A stretch of DNA of 64,000 nt from Massilia aurea. Lineage in GTDB: Bacteria > Pseudomonadota > Gammaproteobacteria > Burkholderiales > Burkholderiaceae_D. Made by a program: the position numbers and the translations under genes. The stretch spans positions 310,001-374,000 of the forward strand of contig NZ_JACHBX010000001.1 of assembly GCF_014200505.1 (NCBI RefSeq), in the 5' to 3' direction. Shown here in pieces: positions 27,413 through 36,750 of this stretch. The notes under the pieces were generated by a model. It was given only the letters and a program-made list of their open reading frames with translations. It searched no databases and was not told the origin of the DNA. Every line of letters starts with the position of its first letter. Position 1 is the first letter of the stretch.

Positions 27413-28679
27413 GCAGCACCAGCCAGTACTTGGCCAGGTCGCCGGCACCGCCGCCGCCCTTGACCGTTTGGAAGGTCGAGATTGCTTCGGCTTTTTTGCC
27501 AGCGCGGACTTGTGCCATGCCGAGGCGCAGCTTGGCTTCTTCGGCGTTCTTCAGGCCACCCTTGGCGATACCTTGCTGGATGAAGCCGACGCCCTTGTCG
27601 CCCTGGTCCATGGTCGCGTACGCCCAACCCAGGTTGACGAGGCCGGCGCCGGTCTTGGCCTTGGCCGCGCCTGCTTCGCCGGCAGCGATGTTCTTGGCAT
27701 CGTCCGCCGCGCCCTTGTTGGCCTTGTCGCGCAGTGCGCTGTGGGTTTTGGCATTGCTGCCTTTGCCCAGCACGCCGGCAGCGTAACCGGCATCCATCGT
27801 TTTCTTCGCTTCGGTCGGGAAACCGTCACGCAGCGACAGCTCGGCCAGGTCGACGTATTCCTCGGCCGCCATCTGCTTGACGGCAGCGGATTCCAGGCGA
27901 TACACGTTGATCATATTGGTCTGCGCATCGAAGCCCGACTTGCGTGCCACGCCGCGGTTGAGCAGGTCGGTCCAGAAGTCGTCGCTCGGGTAGTGGGCGA
28001 CCAGCTTTTCCAGTGCGACCAGGTAGCCGGCATCGTCCTTGACCTTGTTGGCCGACGAGGCCAGGAGGCGCAGGTCTTCTTCGCTTGGCTTCTGGCCGGC
28101 TTTTTCGGTGGCTTCGATCGCCGGCAGCAGTGCCGTCTTGGCGCTGGCGTAATCGCCGCCCAGGTAGTAGGCGCGGGTCAGTGGCGCGGCGACTTTTTCA
28201 GGCGTCGGGCTTTCTTTCTGGTAGCGCTTGAACCACTCGATCGCCTTCGGGTAATCCTTGGCGTTGTAGTGCATATTGGCCAGGGCCTGGATGAAGTCGG
28301 CCTGCTCGTTCGGCGCCAGGCGGCCCGATGCGATGACGGCTTCGAGGGCCGGGATCGAGATGGCGTTGTCATTCGTTGCCGAACCCAGCGACAGCTTCAT
28401 GCGGTTGACGACATAGTCTTCGTACGGCGTGCGGTTCGGGAAGGCTTCGGCCTGCGTCACGCGGCTCTGGATTTCGGCGTAATTCTTTGCATCCATCAGC
28501 GGCTTGATCTGCGCCGGGTCGAGCAGCTTGAACAGCTCTGGGCGGACGGTGTCCTTCGGCGCAGCAGCGGCGGCAGCGGCAGGCTTGTCCTGTGCGTTGA
28601 CGGCAGGAATCACGGCAGCGGAGTTCAGGCCGACGGCGGCCAGCATCAGGCAGAGGCGGGCGAGACGGAATTGGGACAT
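27396..28679 (-). CDS. exported tetratricopeptide-repeat protein
   Basis: 427 residues with a signal peptide (cut near NAQDK, residue 30) and an Ala-rich linker. The rest is helical with TPR-like units, for example ADFIQALANMHYNAKDYPKA and AAPLTRAYYLGGDYASAKTA, then TGAGLVNLGWAYATMDQGDK near the C-terminus. It is probably a periplasmic scaffold; the partner is unknown. The protein ends LVLLQQQK, encoded in the first copy of a 26-bp duplication. It has its own terminator. Confidence 0.82.
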   Translation of the reverse strand: MSQFRLARLCLMLAAVGLNSAAVIPAVNAQDKPAAAAAAAPKDTVRPELFKLLDPAQIKPLMDAKNYAEIQSRVTQAEAFPNRTPYEDYVVNRMKLSLGSATNDNAISIPALEAVIASGRLAPNEQADFIQALANMHYNAKDYPKAIEWFKRYQKESPTPEKVAAPLTRAYYLGGDYASAKTALLPAIEATEKAGQKPSEEDLRLLASSANKVKDDAGYLVALEKLVAHYPSDDFWTDLLNRGVARKSGFDAQTNMINVYRLESAAVKQMAAEEYVDLAELSLRDGFPTEAKKTMDAGYAAGVLGKGSNAKTHSALRDKANKGAADDAKNIAAGEAGAAKAKTGAGLVNLGWAYATMDQGDKGVGFIQQGIAKGGLKNAEEAKLRLGMAQVRAGKKAEAISTFQTVKGGGGAGDLAKYWLVLLQQQK

Positions 28680-28856
28680 TGGTTATCCTTCTATCTAGAC
28701 AAAAAATATACGAAATGTGCGTTTGGCAATATAGCAAGAATGCCAAGCTCGGACAAAAAAGTATTGTCCCATATATCCAGCTTTTTCTGGATTGGCAATT
28801 GTGCCGCAGCACGCACCGCCGCGCCCGTGTCGTTACATCGCGTTACTTTGCCGCTG

Positions 28857-30344
28857 TCACGGCCCGTCAAAACCCGGTACCGGGCAGACCCCTGGCGCGT
28901 CGATCTCGCCGGCCAGCCAGGCCACGGCCGCAGCCAGCGCCGGCGGCGCGAAGCCATAGGTGAGCAGTGCAGGGCCGGGAAAGTCGAGCGCCTGGTATGG
29001 ATTCCACAGCGCCAGATGTAAATCGGGTCGCCAGGTCGCGCAGGCTTGCGGCCCGTAGCGGCGGCGCGCGGTCGAGGCCAGGATCGTGAAGCGGCCATCG
29101 GCCGGCAGCGCGGCCCAGTCGAAGGTCTCGCTGTCAGCGAAGGTCACCAGGACGACGTCGTACAGTTGCGACAACGCGGCCGCGATGCTGGCTGCCGGCA
29201 CGCCGGCTTCTGACACGCCATCGCTGACGACGTCGGCGCGTGCGACCAGGCGCACGCGCGCACCGCGCTCAGGGCGCTGGGGCGAGCGCAATGCCGTCAG
29301 GCCTGCGCGCCAGGCGCGCGCCATCAGAGCGCAGTCATCCGGTTCAGCTGCGTACGCAACCGCGCCGGCCGGGTGTGCATCGGCCAGCTTGCCAAGGCGC
29401 GCCAGGCGGGCCTGCACGGCCGCTAGCGGCAGCACGCCGTCGCGGATCGCCGCGGCAATCGCTTGCACGGTCTCGATCTGCGTAGCGCGCGTGCCGATCG
29501 CCATGACCATGTCGGCGCCGGCCACCAGCGCATTCACAGCCGCCTGGCCGACGCCATAGCGGTGGGCAATCGCATGCATGTCCATGCCGTCCGTGATGAT
29601 CACGCCGTCGTAGCCGAACTGCTCGCGCAGCACGCCGGTGAGGATCGCATGCGACATGGTAGCCGGATTGACGGGGTCCAGCGCCGGATAGACGATGTGG
29701 GCCGTCATCATGGCCGGTGCATGGGGCGCAGCAATCCGGAACGGGGCGAATTCGAACTGTTCGAGGTCGGCGCGCGATTTGTCGACGTACGGCAGGTCGC
29801 GGTGCGAATCGACGTGCGTGTCGCCATGGCCGGGGAAGTGCTTGACGCAGCAGGCCACGCCTTCGCGCTCGCTGCCTTCCATCCAGGCCAGCGCGATGCG
29901 CGTTGCCTGCTCGGGATCGGCGCCGAACGAGCGCTCGGCAATCACCGGGTTGCGCGGGTTGTTGTTCAGGTCGAGCACCGGCGCGAAGTTCCAGTTGAAG
30001 CCCAGCGCGCGCACCGCGCGCGCCACGGCCGCGCCGACCTCGCGCGCCAGGTCCGGATCATTGGCTGCGCCGAGCGCCATCGCGCTGGGCGGGGCCGGCA
30101 CCCAGGTCGAACGCACGACGGCGCCGCCTTCCTGGTCAAGGGCGATCAGCGCTTGCGGCCCGATCGCATCACGCAGCGCGCCCGTGAAGCGGGTCAGTTG
30201 CGGCGCGTCGCGCATGTTCTGGCGGAACAGGCAGGCGCCGCGGATACGGTAGGTACGCAGGAAGGCGTCGGTCTCGGCATCGAGTTCGGTGCCGAACAGG
30301 CGCACCATCACCAGTTGGCCGGCCAGGTCGAGGTAGTCGTTCAT
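28857..30344 (-). CDS. nagZ: beta-N-acetylhexosaminidase (GH3 family)
   Basis: 495 residues, longer than the roughly 340 of a minimal NagZ, with an extra C-terminal domain from about residue 345. GH3 features are LIALDQEGGAVVRS, NWNFAPVLDLN, the NagZ loop KHFPGHGDTHVDSHRDLP with the catalytic His-Asp dyad, and the nucleophile Asp in VIITDGMDMHAIAHRYG. There is no signal peptide, so it acts in the cytoplasm, releasing GlcNAc from muropeptides or chito-oligosaccharides. It is the last gene of the nag operon, 17 bp after the SIS gene, which makes it a source of GlcNAc for the kinase. Confidence 0.93.
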   Translation of the reverse strand: MNDYLDLAGQLVMVRLFGTELDAETDAFLRTYRIRGACLFRQNMRDAPQLTRFTGALRDAIGPQALIALDQEGGAVVRSTWVPAPPSAMALGAANDPDLAREVGAAVARAVRALGFNWNFAPVLDLNNNPRNPVIAERSFGADPEQATRIALAWMEGSEREGVACCVKHFPGHGDTHVDSHRDLPYVDKSRADLEQFEFAPFRIAAPHAPAMMTAHIVYPALDPVNPATMSHAILTGVLREQFGYDGVIITDGMDMHAIAHRYGVGQAAVNALVAGADMVMAIGTRATQIETVQAIAAAIRDGVLPLAAVQARLARLGKLADAHPAGAVAYAAEPDDCALMARAWRAGLTALRSPQRPERGARVRLVARADVVSDGVSEAGVPAASIAAALSQLYDVVLVTFADSETFDWAALPADGRFTILASTARRRYGPQACATWRPDLHLALWNPYQALDFPGPALLTYGFAPPALAAAVAWLAGEIDAPGVCPVPGFDGP

Positions 30345-30361
30345 GGTCGAGATTCAGGCGG

Positions 30362-31432
30362 TTAGTTCGTCTTCGTGACTTTGCTCAGGTGGCGCGGCTG
30401 GTCGGCATTCATGCCGCGCGCCGCCGACAGTGTGGCCGCCATTGTATAAAACGCCTGCGCCGCGACGATCGGATCGAGGTCGGGGATGGCAGCGGTGGGC
30501 AGCGTCAGGTCGCGGCTGGCAATATCGGCCGGCGCGGCGAGCAGGACGCGTGCGCCCCGTGCACGCATGTCGTCGGCCAGCGCCACCAGGCTGGCCTGGG
30601 TCGGACCGCGCGTCGCGAAGATCAGCAGCGGATAGCCGTCTTCGATCAGCGCCATCGGGCCGTGCTTGATCTCGGCACCCGAAAACGCTTCGGCCTGCAG
30701 CGCCGAGGTTTCCTTGAACTTGAGCGCCGCTTCGAGCGCCAATGGGAAGCTGATGCCACGGCCCACCACCATGATGTTGCGCGCCGGCGCCAGCACGTCG
30801 ATGGCGGCCGACCAGTCGCCGTCCTGGCCGAAACTGCGGGCGGCGCGCAGCGCATCGGGCAGGGCGGCGATGCCGTCCTTGAGTTCTGGGTCGTTCTGCC
30901 AGTCGGCGACCAGGCGCGCGCCGGCCACCAGGCTGGCGATGAAGCTCTTGGTCGCGGCCACGCTGTGCTCCTTGCCGGCATGGAGCGGCATCGTCCATTC
31001 GGCAGCCTCGGCCAGCGGCGAAGCGGCGTCGTTCACCAGCGCCACCGTGACGGCCCCGCCAGCGCGGAAGTACTGCATCGGTTCGACCACGTCGGGACTC
31101 TGGCCCGATTGCGAAATGGCGATGGCCAGCGTGTCTCGCGCGATGATCGGCGACTTGTACAGCGTGATGAGCGACATCGGCAGCGACGTTACCAGGCGGC
31201 CCATGCGCGACATGATCAGGTAGGCCAGGTAGCCCGACGCGTGATCCGAGCTGCCGCGCGCCACCGTCACGGCGCTGTGCAACTGTGTCGCACGGAGCTG
31301 TTCGCCCAGCGCGGCGTAGCGGTCGGCATCCTGCGTCAAGGCGTGGGCGATGCAGTCGCCCGACGACAGGGCCTCTTGCAGCATCAGCGATTGGTGACCG
31401 TCAGCAGTGGCGGGCGTGGCATTCACAGGCAT
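30362..31432 (-). CDS. SIS-domain glucosamine-6-phosphate deaminase (NagB-II type)
   Basis: 356 residues from the ATG at 31432, preceded by AAGGAG. It has two SIS (sugar isomerase) domains, seen at RGSSDHASGYLAYLIMSRMG, AISQSGQSPDVVEPMQYFRA, VVGRGISFPLALEAALKFKE and EIKHGPMALIEDGYPLL. It resembles the isomerase half of GlmS without the glutaminase half, as expected for NagB-II. It should convert glucosamine-6-phosphate to fructose-6-phosphate and ammonia. Its start overlaps the nagA stop by 10 bp. Position in the operon supports the deaminase role over other SIS functions. Confidence 0.9.
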   Translation of the reverse strand: MPVNATPATADGHQSLMLQEALSSGDCIAHALTQDADRYAALGEQLRATQLHSAVTVARGSSDHASGYLAYLIMSRMGRLVTSLPMSLITLYKSPIIARDTLAIAISQSGQSPDVVEPMQYFRAGGAVTVALVNDAASPLAEAAEWTMPLHAGKEHSVAATKSFIASLVAGARLVADWQNDPELKDGIAALPDALRAARSFGQDGDWSAAIDVLAPARNIMVVGRGISFPLALEAALKFKETSALQAEAFSGAEIKHGPMALIEDGYPLLIFATRGPTQASLVALADDMRARGARVLLAAPADIASRDLTLPTAAIPDLDPIVAAQAFYTMAATLSAARGMNADQPRHLSKVTKTN

Positions 31433-32532
31433 TCTCCTTCGATATAGACAGCTTTGATGTTCAGGGCGCGGTCCAGGACCACGAAGTCGGCGTGACAACC
31501 AGGCGCCAGGCGGCCGCGCCGGGTTTCGCCGAGGTAGTCGGCGGCGTGGGTCGAGACGCGCTGGCTGGCGTCTTCGATCGACAGCCCCATGCCCACCAGG
31601 TTGCGCAGCGCCTGGTCCATCGTCAGCGTGCTGCCGGCCAGCGTGCCGTCGGCCAGGCGCACGCCGCCCATGCATTTGTGGACCACCTGGCGGCCCAGCA
31701 TGTACTCGCCATCGGGCATGCCGGCGGCGGCTGTCGAATCGGTCACGCAGAACAGCTTGGGGATGCAGCGCAGGGCAGTGCGGATCGCGCCCGGGTGCAC
31801 GTGCAGCAGGTCGGGAATGATCTCGGCATATTCGGCGTGCGCGAGCGCGGCGCCGACCATGCCGGGGTCGCGGTGGTGCAGGCCGGGCATGGCGTTGAAC
31901 AGGTGCGTGAAGCCGGCCGCGCCGTGGGCAAGGGCTGCCACGCCGACGTCGTAATCGCCGTTCGTGTGGCCGATCTGGACCCGGATGCCGGCCTTCGTCA
32001 ACTGCCGCACGAGGGCCATGTGGCCGTCGATCTCGGGCGCCACGGTGATCAGCTTCATCGGCGCCAGTGCGTGAAAGCGCATGACTTCATCGAGGTGCGC
32101 TTCGCGCGCAAACGGTGGCTGGGCACCGAGTTTGCCAGAGTTGATGTACGGGCCTTCCAGGTGCACGCCAAGAATGCGCGCCTCGCCCTTGCCGCGCGCC
32201 GCGCAGGCCGCGCCGATGGCGCTCAAGGCCCGGTCGATGTCTTCGACGGGGGCAGTCATGGTCGTGGCGAGCAGGCTGGTGGTGCCGTGCTTCGCGTGCA
32301 GCGCGGCGATCACGTGCGGGGCGTCGCCGCCTTCCATCATGTCGCGGCCCGCGCCGCCGTGCACGTGCACGTCGATAAAGCCCGGCACGATATAGACGTC
32401 GTCGTTGTTGGCCGGGTCGACCCGGCGGCCGTCGATGCCGTCGACGCGCGCGCCGAAGCGCAGCGCGCCGTGCACCCAGCCGGCCGGTGTGAGGATGTTG
32501 CCCTTGATGGGGCGGCGAGTGTCGTCGGTCAT
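31423..32532 (-). CDS. nagA: N-acetylglucosamine-6-phosphate deacetylase
   Basis: 369 residues from the ATG at 32532. It removes acetate from GlcNAc-6-phosphate. Amidohydrolase features are VPGFIDVHVHGGAGRDMME (metal site), GVHLEGPYINSGKLGAQPP (metal Glu), GHTNGDYD, FTHLFNAMPGLHHRDPG and the catalytic Asp in CVTDSTAAAGMPDGEY. The start overlaps the stop of the kinase gene (ATGA), and its stop overlaps the start of the deaminase gene, so the three are translationally coupled. The open frame continues upstream, but that is the shadow of the kinase gene. Confidence 0.96.
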   Translation of the reverse strand: MTDDTRRPIKGNILTPAGWVHGALRFGARVDGIDGRRVDPANNDDVYIVPGFIDVHVHGGAGRDMMEGGDAPHVIAALHAKHGTTSLLATTMTAPVEDIDRALSAIGAACAARGKGEARILGVHLEGPYINSGKLGAQPPFAREAHLDEVMRFHALAPMKLITVAPEIDGHMALVRQLTKAGIRVQIGHTNGDYDVGVAALAHGAAGFTHLFNAMPGLHHRDPGMVGAALAHAEYAEIIPDLLHVHPGAIRTALRCIPKLFCVTDSTAAAGMPDGEYMLGRQVVHKCMGGVRLADGTLAGSTLTMDQALRNLVGMGLSIEDASQRVSTHAADYLGETRRGRLAPGCHADFVVLDRALNIKAVYIEGECL

Positions 32533-33407
32533 GTGTTGGCGTCCTTCAGATGCAGTTCGATCATGCGCAGCGCGCCGGCGGCGGAGTCGCCATGCGGGGC
32601 ACTGCAGCGTGCCAGCGTTTCGGCTGGCAGGTAGGCGCGCAGCGTGTCGCCCAGGCCGCCGCACAGCGCCAGCGGCAAGCTGCCCGACGGGTCGAGCGCG
32701 CGCGCGATGCGGGCGGCTTCTGCGCCCGCCTGTGTCAGGATCCCGGCGGCCACGGGATCGGTAGCGCCGTGCGCCACGACAAAGCGCGCCAGGCCTGCGT
32801 AATCGGTCTGCGTGGCGTGGCCGAGCCAGACCTGAATCGGATCGCGCGCGCCGCCGCAGGCGCCAATCACGGCGTCGGCAAAGGCGCCGCCTTCGGCGCG
32901 GCCGTCGAGCACTTGCTGGATGTGGCCGATCGCGCGCAGGCCCATCCAGGCGCCGCCTGCTTCGTCGCCGGCAGGAAAGCCCCAGCCGCCGACTTCGACG
33001 CGCGTGCCATCTGGCCGCAGGGCTTCGCCGACGCTGCCGGTGCCGATGGCGACGATCGCGCCCGGCTGCCCGCCATGGGCGCCCATCAGCGTCGTGAAGC
33101 CGTCGGTGTCGAGCACAAGGGCGCCAAAGCCCGGATCGGCGGCGCGGAAGGCGGCCGCCCATTCCTTGTTGTGGACACCGGCCATGCCCAGGCCGATCGC
33201 GCAGGCGGGCATGGGAACGGTGTCGATGCCGATTGCGGCGAAGGCCTGGCTGGTGGCGGCAAGCACCGCGCTCCAGGCCTTGTCGATGCCGTGGCGCAGG
33301 CCGGATGCGCCGCTGCTGCCGGTTGCGAGCACGGCGCCGTCGCGGCCGGCCAGGCGCACGCGGGTATTGGTGCCGCCGCCGTCAACGCCAATGAGATAGT
33401 GGATCAT
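32529..33407 (-). CDS. BadF/BadG-type N-acetylglucosamine kinase
   Basis: 292 residues from the ATG at 33407; a TTG nine bases earlier is possible. The ASKHA ATPase fold shows IGVDGGGTNTRVRLAGRDG (phosphate-1 motif), VLDTDGFTTLMGAHGGQPG, AIGTGSVGEALRPDG, then VGGWGFPAGDEAGGAWMG. This is the eukaryote-like NagK/BadF family. In this operon it should phosphorylate free GlcNAc to GlcNAc-6-phosphate, replacing the PTS route. It is the first gene of the operon. Confidence 0.9.
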   Translation of the reverse strand: MIHYLIGVDGGGTNTRVRLAGRDGAVLATGSSGASGLRHGIDKAWSAVLAATSQAFAAIGIDTVPMPACAIGLGMAGVHNKEWAAAFRAADPGFGALVLDTDGFTTLMGAHGGQPGAIVAIGTGSVGEALRPDGTRVEVGGWGFPAGDEAGGAWMGLRAIGHIQQVLDGRAEGGAFADAVIGACGGARDPIQVWLGHATQTDYAGLARFVVAHGATDPVAAGILTQAGAEAARIARALDPSGSLPLALCGGLGDTLRAYLPAETLARCSAPHGDSAAGALRMIELHLKDANT

Positions 33408-33472
33408 GGTGTGCAATGAGTGCCGGGAAAAGGGTCATCGCACTATAGGCAGGGCATTCTGGCATGTCAACA

Positions 33473-33652
33473 GGTATTTAACTGGTATTGATTATTTGGG
33501 GCTCCTAGTTCGGTATCGCTCTGCTGTAGGGAGGTAAGTATCAAGGCCGGTGAGCGAATTGGTATCGCAATTGGTATTCCGTGCAGCTTGGTCGCTCGAT
33601 GGCATATTTGCCTGCAGGAAAAAGGGCACTGGCCAGGTCGGCAAAGTGGTAT
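33473..33652. promoter_or_regulatory. cluster of six GGTAT motifs upstream of the nag operon
   Basis: GGTAT begins at 33473, 33484, 33512, 33561, 33573 and 33648, several as TTGGTAT or CTGGTAT. Pairs are 11-12 bp apart, one helical turn. The gap 33408-33684 separates the nag operon from the divergent histidine kinase gene. Such direct half-sites resemble GntR/HutC-type operators (NagR/DasR style), but the regulator is not in the window and the assignment is inferred. Confidence 0.5.
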
Positions 33653-33684
33653 CGTTCATGGAATATCCCGAGTGAATAACCCCG

Positions 33685-36684
33685 ATGCCCGACCTCTTGC
33701 CCCCGCACCTCCCGCCGTCGAACCTGGCGTTTGCCACAGGTGGCGGGGACATGGGCGCACTGCTGCGCGCCCTCGACTGGGCGCACCATCCACTCGGCCC
33801 GCTGGCAGCCTGGCCGCAACCACTGCGCACCGCAGTGAGCCTGATGCTTGGTGCGCGCCAACCTATGTACGTGGCCTGGGGGCCGGCGCTGCACCTGCTC
33901 TACAACGATGCCTATCGCGTCGTGCTGGGCGCGCGCGGCGCGCATCCCGAACAGACGTTCGGCCAGCCGTTTGCCGAGGTCTGGGCCGATGTCTGGGAAG
34001 AGGTCCGCCCGATGCTGTCCGCCACGCTGCAGGGCAATCCGGTGCACGCAGAAGACCATGGCTTCATCGTGCACCGCAACGGCTATCCGGAGCAGATCTA
34101 CGCCACCTTCTCGACTATCGCGCTGCGCGACGAAGCGGGGCAGGTGGCAGGCGTGTGCTGCATGTGCGCCGAAACTACGGCCGAGGTACTGGCCGCGCAA
34201 CAGCGCGACCACGCGCTGCACGAGCTGGAAACCACCAATGAAAAGCTGCGCATTGCGGCCGATGCCGGCGAATTTGGCCTGTTCGACCATTCGCTGACCC
34301 ACTGCGACATCGTCTGGAACACGCACGCGCGCACGCATTTCGGCGTGCCGCCCGACGGGCCGGTGACCCACACGCTGATCGACGCCGCGTTCCATCCGGA
34401 TGACCGCGAGCGCGTCGTGGCCAAGGTGGCGGCCCTGCTGGCCGCGCCGGGTGATGGCCACTACCGCGACGAATACCGCACGGTGAGCGCCATCGATGGC
34501 CGCGAACGCTGGATCGCGGCCAGCGGGCGCCTGCTGCGCGATGCTGCGGGCGCCCCGGAACGCCTGGTTGGCACTACGCTCGACATCACCAGCCGCAAGC
34601 TGTTCGAAGCGAGCGTGCGCGCCACCGCAAGCGAAGCCATGGTCGCAGCCGAAGCGAATGCCAAGTTCCGTACGTTCTTCGAGCAGGGCACGCACTTTGG
34701 CATCCTGATGACACCGGGCGGCACGCTGATCGAAGCCAATCGCGTGGCCCTCGACGCCGGCGGCTACGCGCGCGGCGACGTGCTGGGGCGCCCGTTCCAG
34801 GCCTGCGGCTGGTGGAGCGGCTCGCCCAAGGTGGCGGCCGAGATTGCGGCCTGTGTCGCGCTGGCCGCGGGCGGCGAGCGTGTGCGCTGCGAGCTGCCGT
34901 ACTTCGTGGCGGGCGGCGGCGAGCGCTTCATCGATCTCGTCATCGCGCCGGTCATGGGCGACGACGGGGCTTTGCTGTTCGTGGCCGCCACCGGCAGCGA
35001 CATCACCGAGCGGCGCCAGGTTGAAGAGCGCCTGCGCATGCTCGACGCGATCGGCGAAGCCACGCGCGTCGCGCACGATCCGAAGACGATCATGGGCGAG
35101 GCCACGCGCCTGCTGGGCCAATACCTGGACGTCACGCGGGTGGCCTATGCGGACGTCGAGGCGGACAACGACCGCTTCACGATCCGCCACGACTGGGTGA
35201 CGCCGGGCGCGGTCAGCACCGTGGGCGTGTATTCGCTCGATCTGTTCGGCTCGCGCGCCCGCGCCGACATGCGCGAAGGCCGCACGCTGCTGATCCACGA
35301 CGTCGAGCGCGAACTGACGGACGAAGACGGCGCCGCGATGTTCACCCAGATCGATGTGCGGGCCATCATCTGCTGCCCGCTGGTCAAGGGCGGCAGGCTG
35401 GCGGCGATGATGGCGGTGCACCAGCGCACACCGCGCGTCTGGACGGCGGGCGAGGTGGCGCTGGTCGAGGCGGTGGTCGAGCGCTGCTGGGCGCACATCG
35501 AACGGGTGCGCGCCACGGAAGCGCTGCACGACGCCGACCGCCGCAAGTCCGAATTCCTCGCCACACTGGCGCACGAGCTGCGCAACCCGCTGGCGCCGAT
35601 TCGCAACGGTCTCGAAATCATGCGCATGGGCGCGGACAAGCCGGGCAGCGCCTTGCGGCTGGGCGGCGTGCGCGCGATGATGGAGCGCCAGGTCGGGCAC
35701 ATGGTCCACCTGATCAACGACCTGCTCGACATCGCGCGCGTCTCGAGCGGCAAGCTGGTGCTGCAGATGCAGCCGGTCGATTTGCGCGACGTGATCGCAA
35801 CGGCCATCGAAACCAGCAAACCGCTGATCGACGCTGCCGGTCATGCGTTGTCGGTCGATCTGCCGCTGCTGCCGGTGCCGGTCGACGTCGATCCCGTGCG
35901 CATCAGCCAGGTGGTGAGCAACCTGTTGTCGAATGCGGCCAAGTACACGCCGCACGGCGGGCGTATCGTGCTGACGGCGCGCATCGAGGGTGACGAGGCG
36001 GTGGTGACGGTGCGCGATAACGGCGTGGGCATCGCGGCCGACATGCTGGCGGCCGTTTTCGAGATGTTTACCCAGGTGGCGCGCAGCATCGAGCGCGCCA
36101 ACGGCGGACTGGGGATCGGGCTCTCGCTGGTGCGGCGCCTGGTCGAACTGCATGGCGGCGCGGTCAGCGCGCAGAGCGCCGGCGTGGGCCTGGGCAGCAG
36201 CTTTGCCGTGCGCCTGCCGTTGATGACGGCGGCGCTCGCCGCTTCGCCGGCGCCTGCGCCGGCCGGCGCGCAGCGTGGCGGGCAAGGCGTCGCATTGCAG
36301 GTGCTGGTCGCGGACGACAACGTCGACGCCGCCGCCACGCTGGCGGCGCTGCTCGAGATTGCCGGCCACACGGTGCGCGTCGTGCACGACGGCGCGGCAG
36401 CGGTGGAAGAAGCCGCGCGCTTCCAGCCTGACCTCGTGTTTCTCGATATCGGCATGCCGCTCATGGACGGCTATGAAGCGGCGCGCCGCCTGCGCCAGCT
36501 GCCCGCGCTCGACGGCGTCATGCTGGTGGCGCTGACCGGCTGGGGCACCGAGGAAGACCGCGCCCGCTCGCGCGCAGCGGGTTTTGATCGCCACCTGCTG
36601 AAGCCAGCCTTGCCGGACGACGTCGAGGCGGTGCTGGCCGCGGCCACCGCAGTAGCAGCGGCAGCGGCGCGTGCGCCGGCGTGA
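33685..36684 (+). CDS. soluble hybrid sensor histidine kinase/response regulator
   Basis: 999 residues with no membrane segment. In order: a PAS-like domain (about 15-165), a second PAS (190-310, ending TTLDITSRK), a third PAS (325-450, ending ATGSDITERR), a GAF domain (about 450-610), HisKA with phosphorylatable His630 (EFLATLAHELRNPLAPI), an HATPase (NLLSNAAKYTPHGG; DNGVGIAADML; GGLGIGLSLVRRLVELHGG), and a C-terminal receiver with Asp921 (LVFLDIGMPLMDGYEA). It is a cytoplasmic multi-input sensor with an attached receiver. No partner regulator gene adjoins it, so the output is unknown. Confidence 0.95.
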   Translation: MPDLLPPHLPPSNLAFATGGGDMGALLRALDWAHHPLGPLAAWPQPLRTAVSLMLGARQPMYVAWGPALHLLYNDAYRVVLGARGAHPEQTFGQPFAEVWADVWEEVRPMLSATLQGNPVHAEDHGFIVHRNGYPEQIYATFSTIALRDEAGQVAGVCCMCAETTAEVLAAQQRDHALHELETTNEKLRIAADAGEFGLFDHSLTHCDIVWNTHARTHFGVPPDGPVTHTLIDAAFHPDDRERVVAKVAALLAAPGDGHYRDEYRTVSAIDGRERWIAASGRLLRDAAGAPERLVGTTLDITSRKLFEASVRATASEAMVAAEANAKFRTFFEQGTHFGILMTPGGTLIEANRVALDAGGYARGDVLGRPFQACGWWSGSPKVAAEIAACVALAAGGERVRCELPYFVAGGGERFIDLVIAPVMGDDGALLFVAATGSDITERRQVEERLRMLDAIGEATRVAHDPKTIMGEATRLLGQYLDVTRVAYADVEADNDRFTIRHDWVTPGAVSTVGVYSLDLFGSRARADMREGRTLLIHDVERELTDEDGAAMFTQIDVRAIICCPLVKGGRLAAMMAVHQRTPRVWTAGEVALVEAVVERCWAHIERVRATEALHDADRRKSEFLATLAHELRNPLAPIRNGLEIMRMGADKPGSALRLGGVRAMMERQVGHMVHLINDLLDIARVSSGKLVLQMQPVDLRDVIATAIETSKPLIDAAGHALSVDLPLLPVPVDVDPVRISQVVSNLLSNAAKYTPHGGRIVLTARIEGDEAVVTVRDNGVGIAADMLAAVFEMFTQVARSIERANGGLGIGLSLVRRLVELHGGAVSAQSAGVGLGSSFAVRLPLMTAALAASPAPAPAGAQRGGQGVALQVLVADDNVDAAATLAALLEIAGHTVRVVHDGAAAVEEAARFQPDLVFLDIGMPLMDGYEAARRLRQLPALDGVMLVALTGWGTEEDRARSRAAGFDRHLLKPALPDDVEAVLAAATAVAAAAARAPA

Positions 36685-36750
36685 TCCGGCACTTGGCTGC
36701 CCGGGCGCCACGCAGTGTCATAATGGGCGCCGCTGAAGGAGAGTATCGCC

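Noticed and set aside
33541-36711. 1056-codon open frame antisense to the histidine kinase
   Set aside because: A GC-rich shadow frame: His/Arg/Gln-rich with no domain, while the plus strand encodes a complete hybrid kinase.
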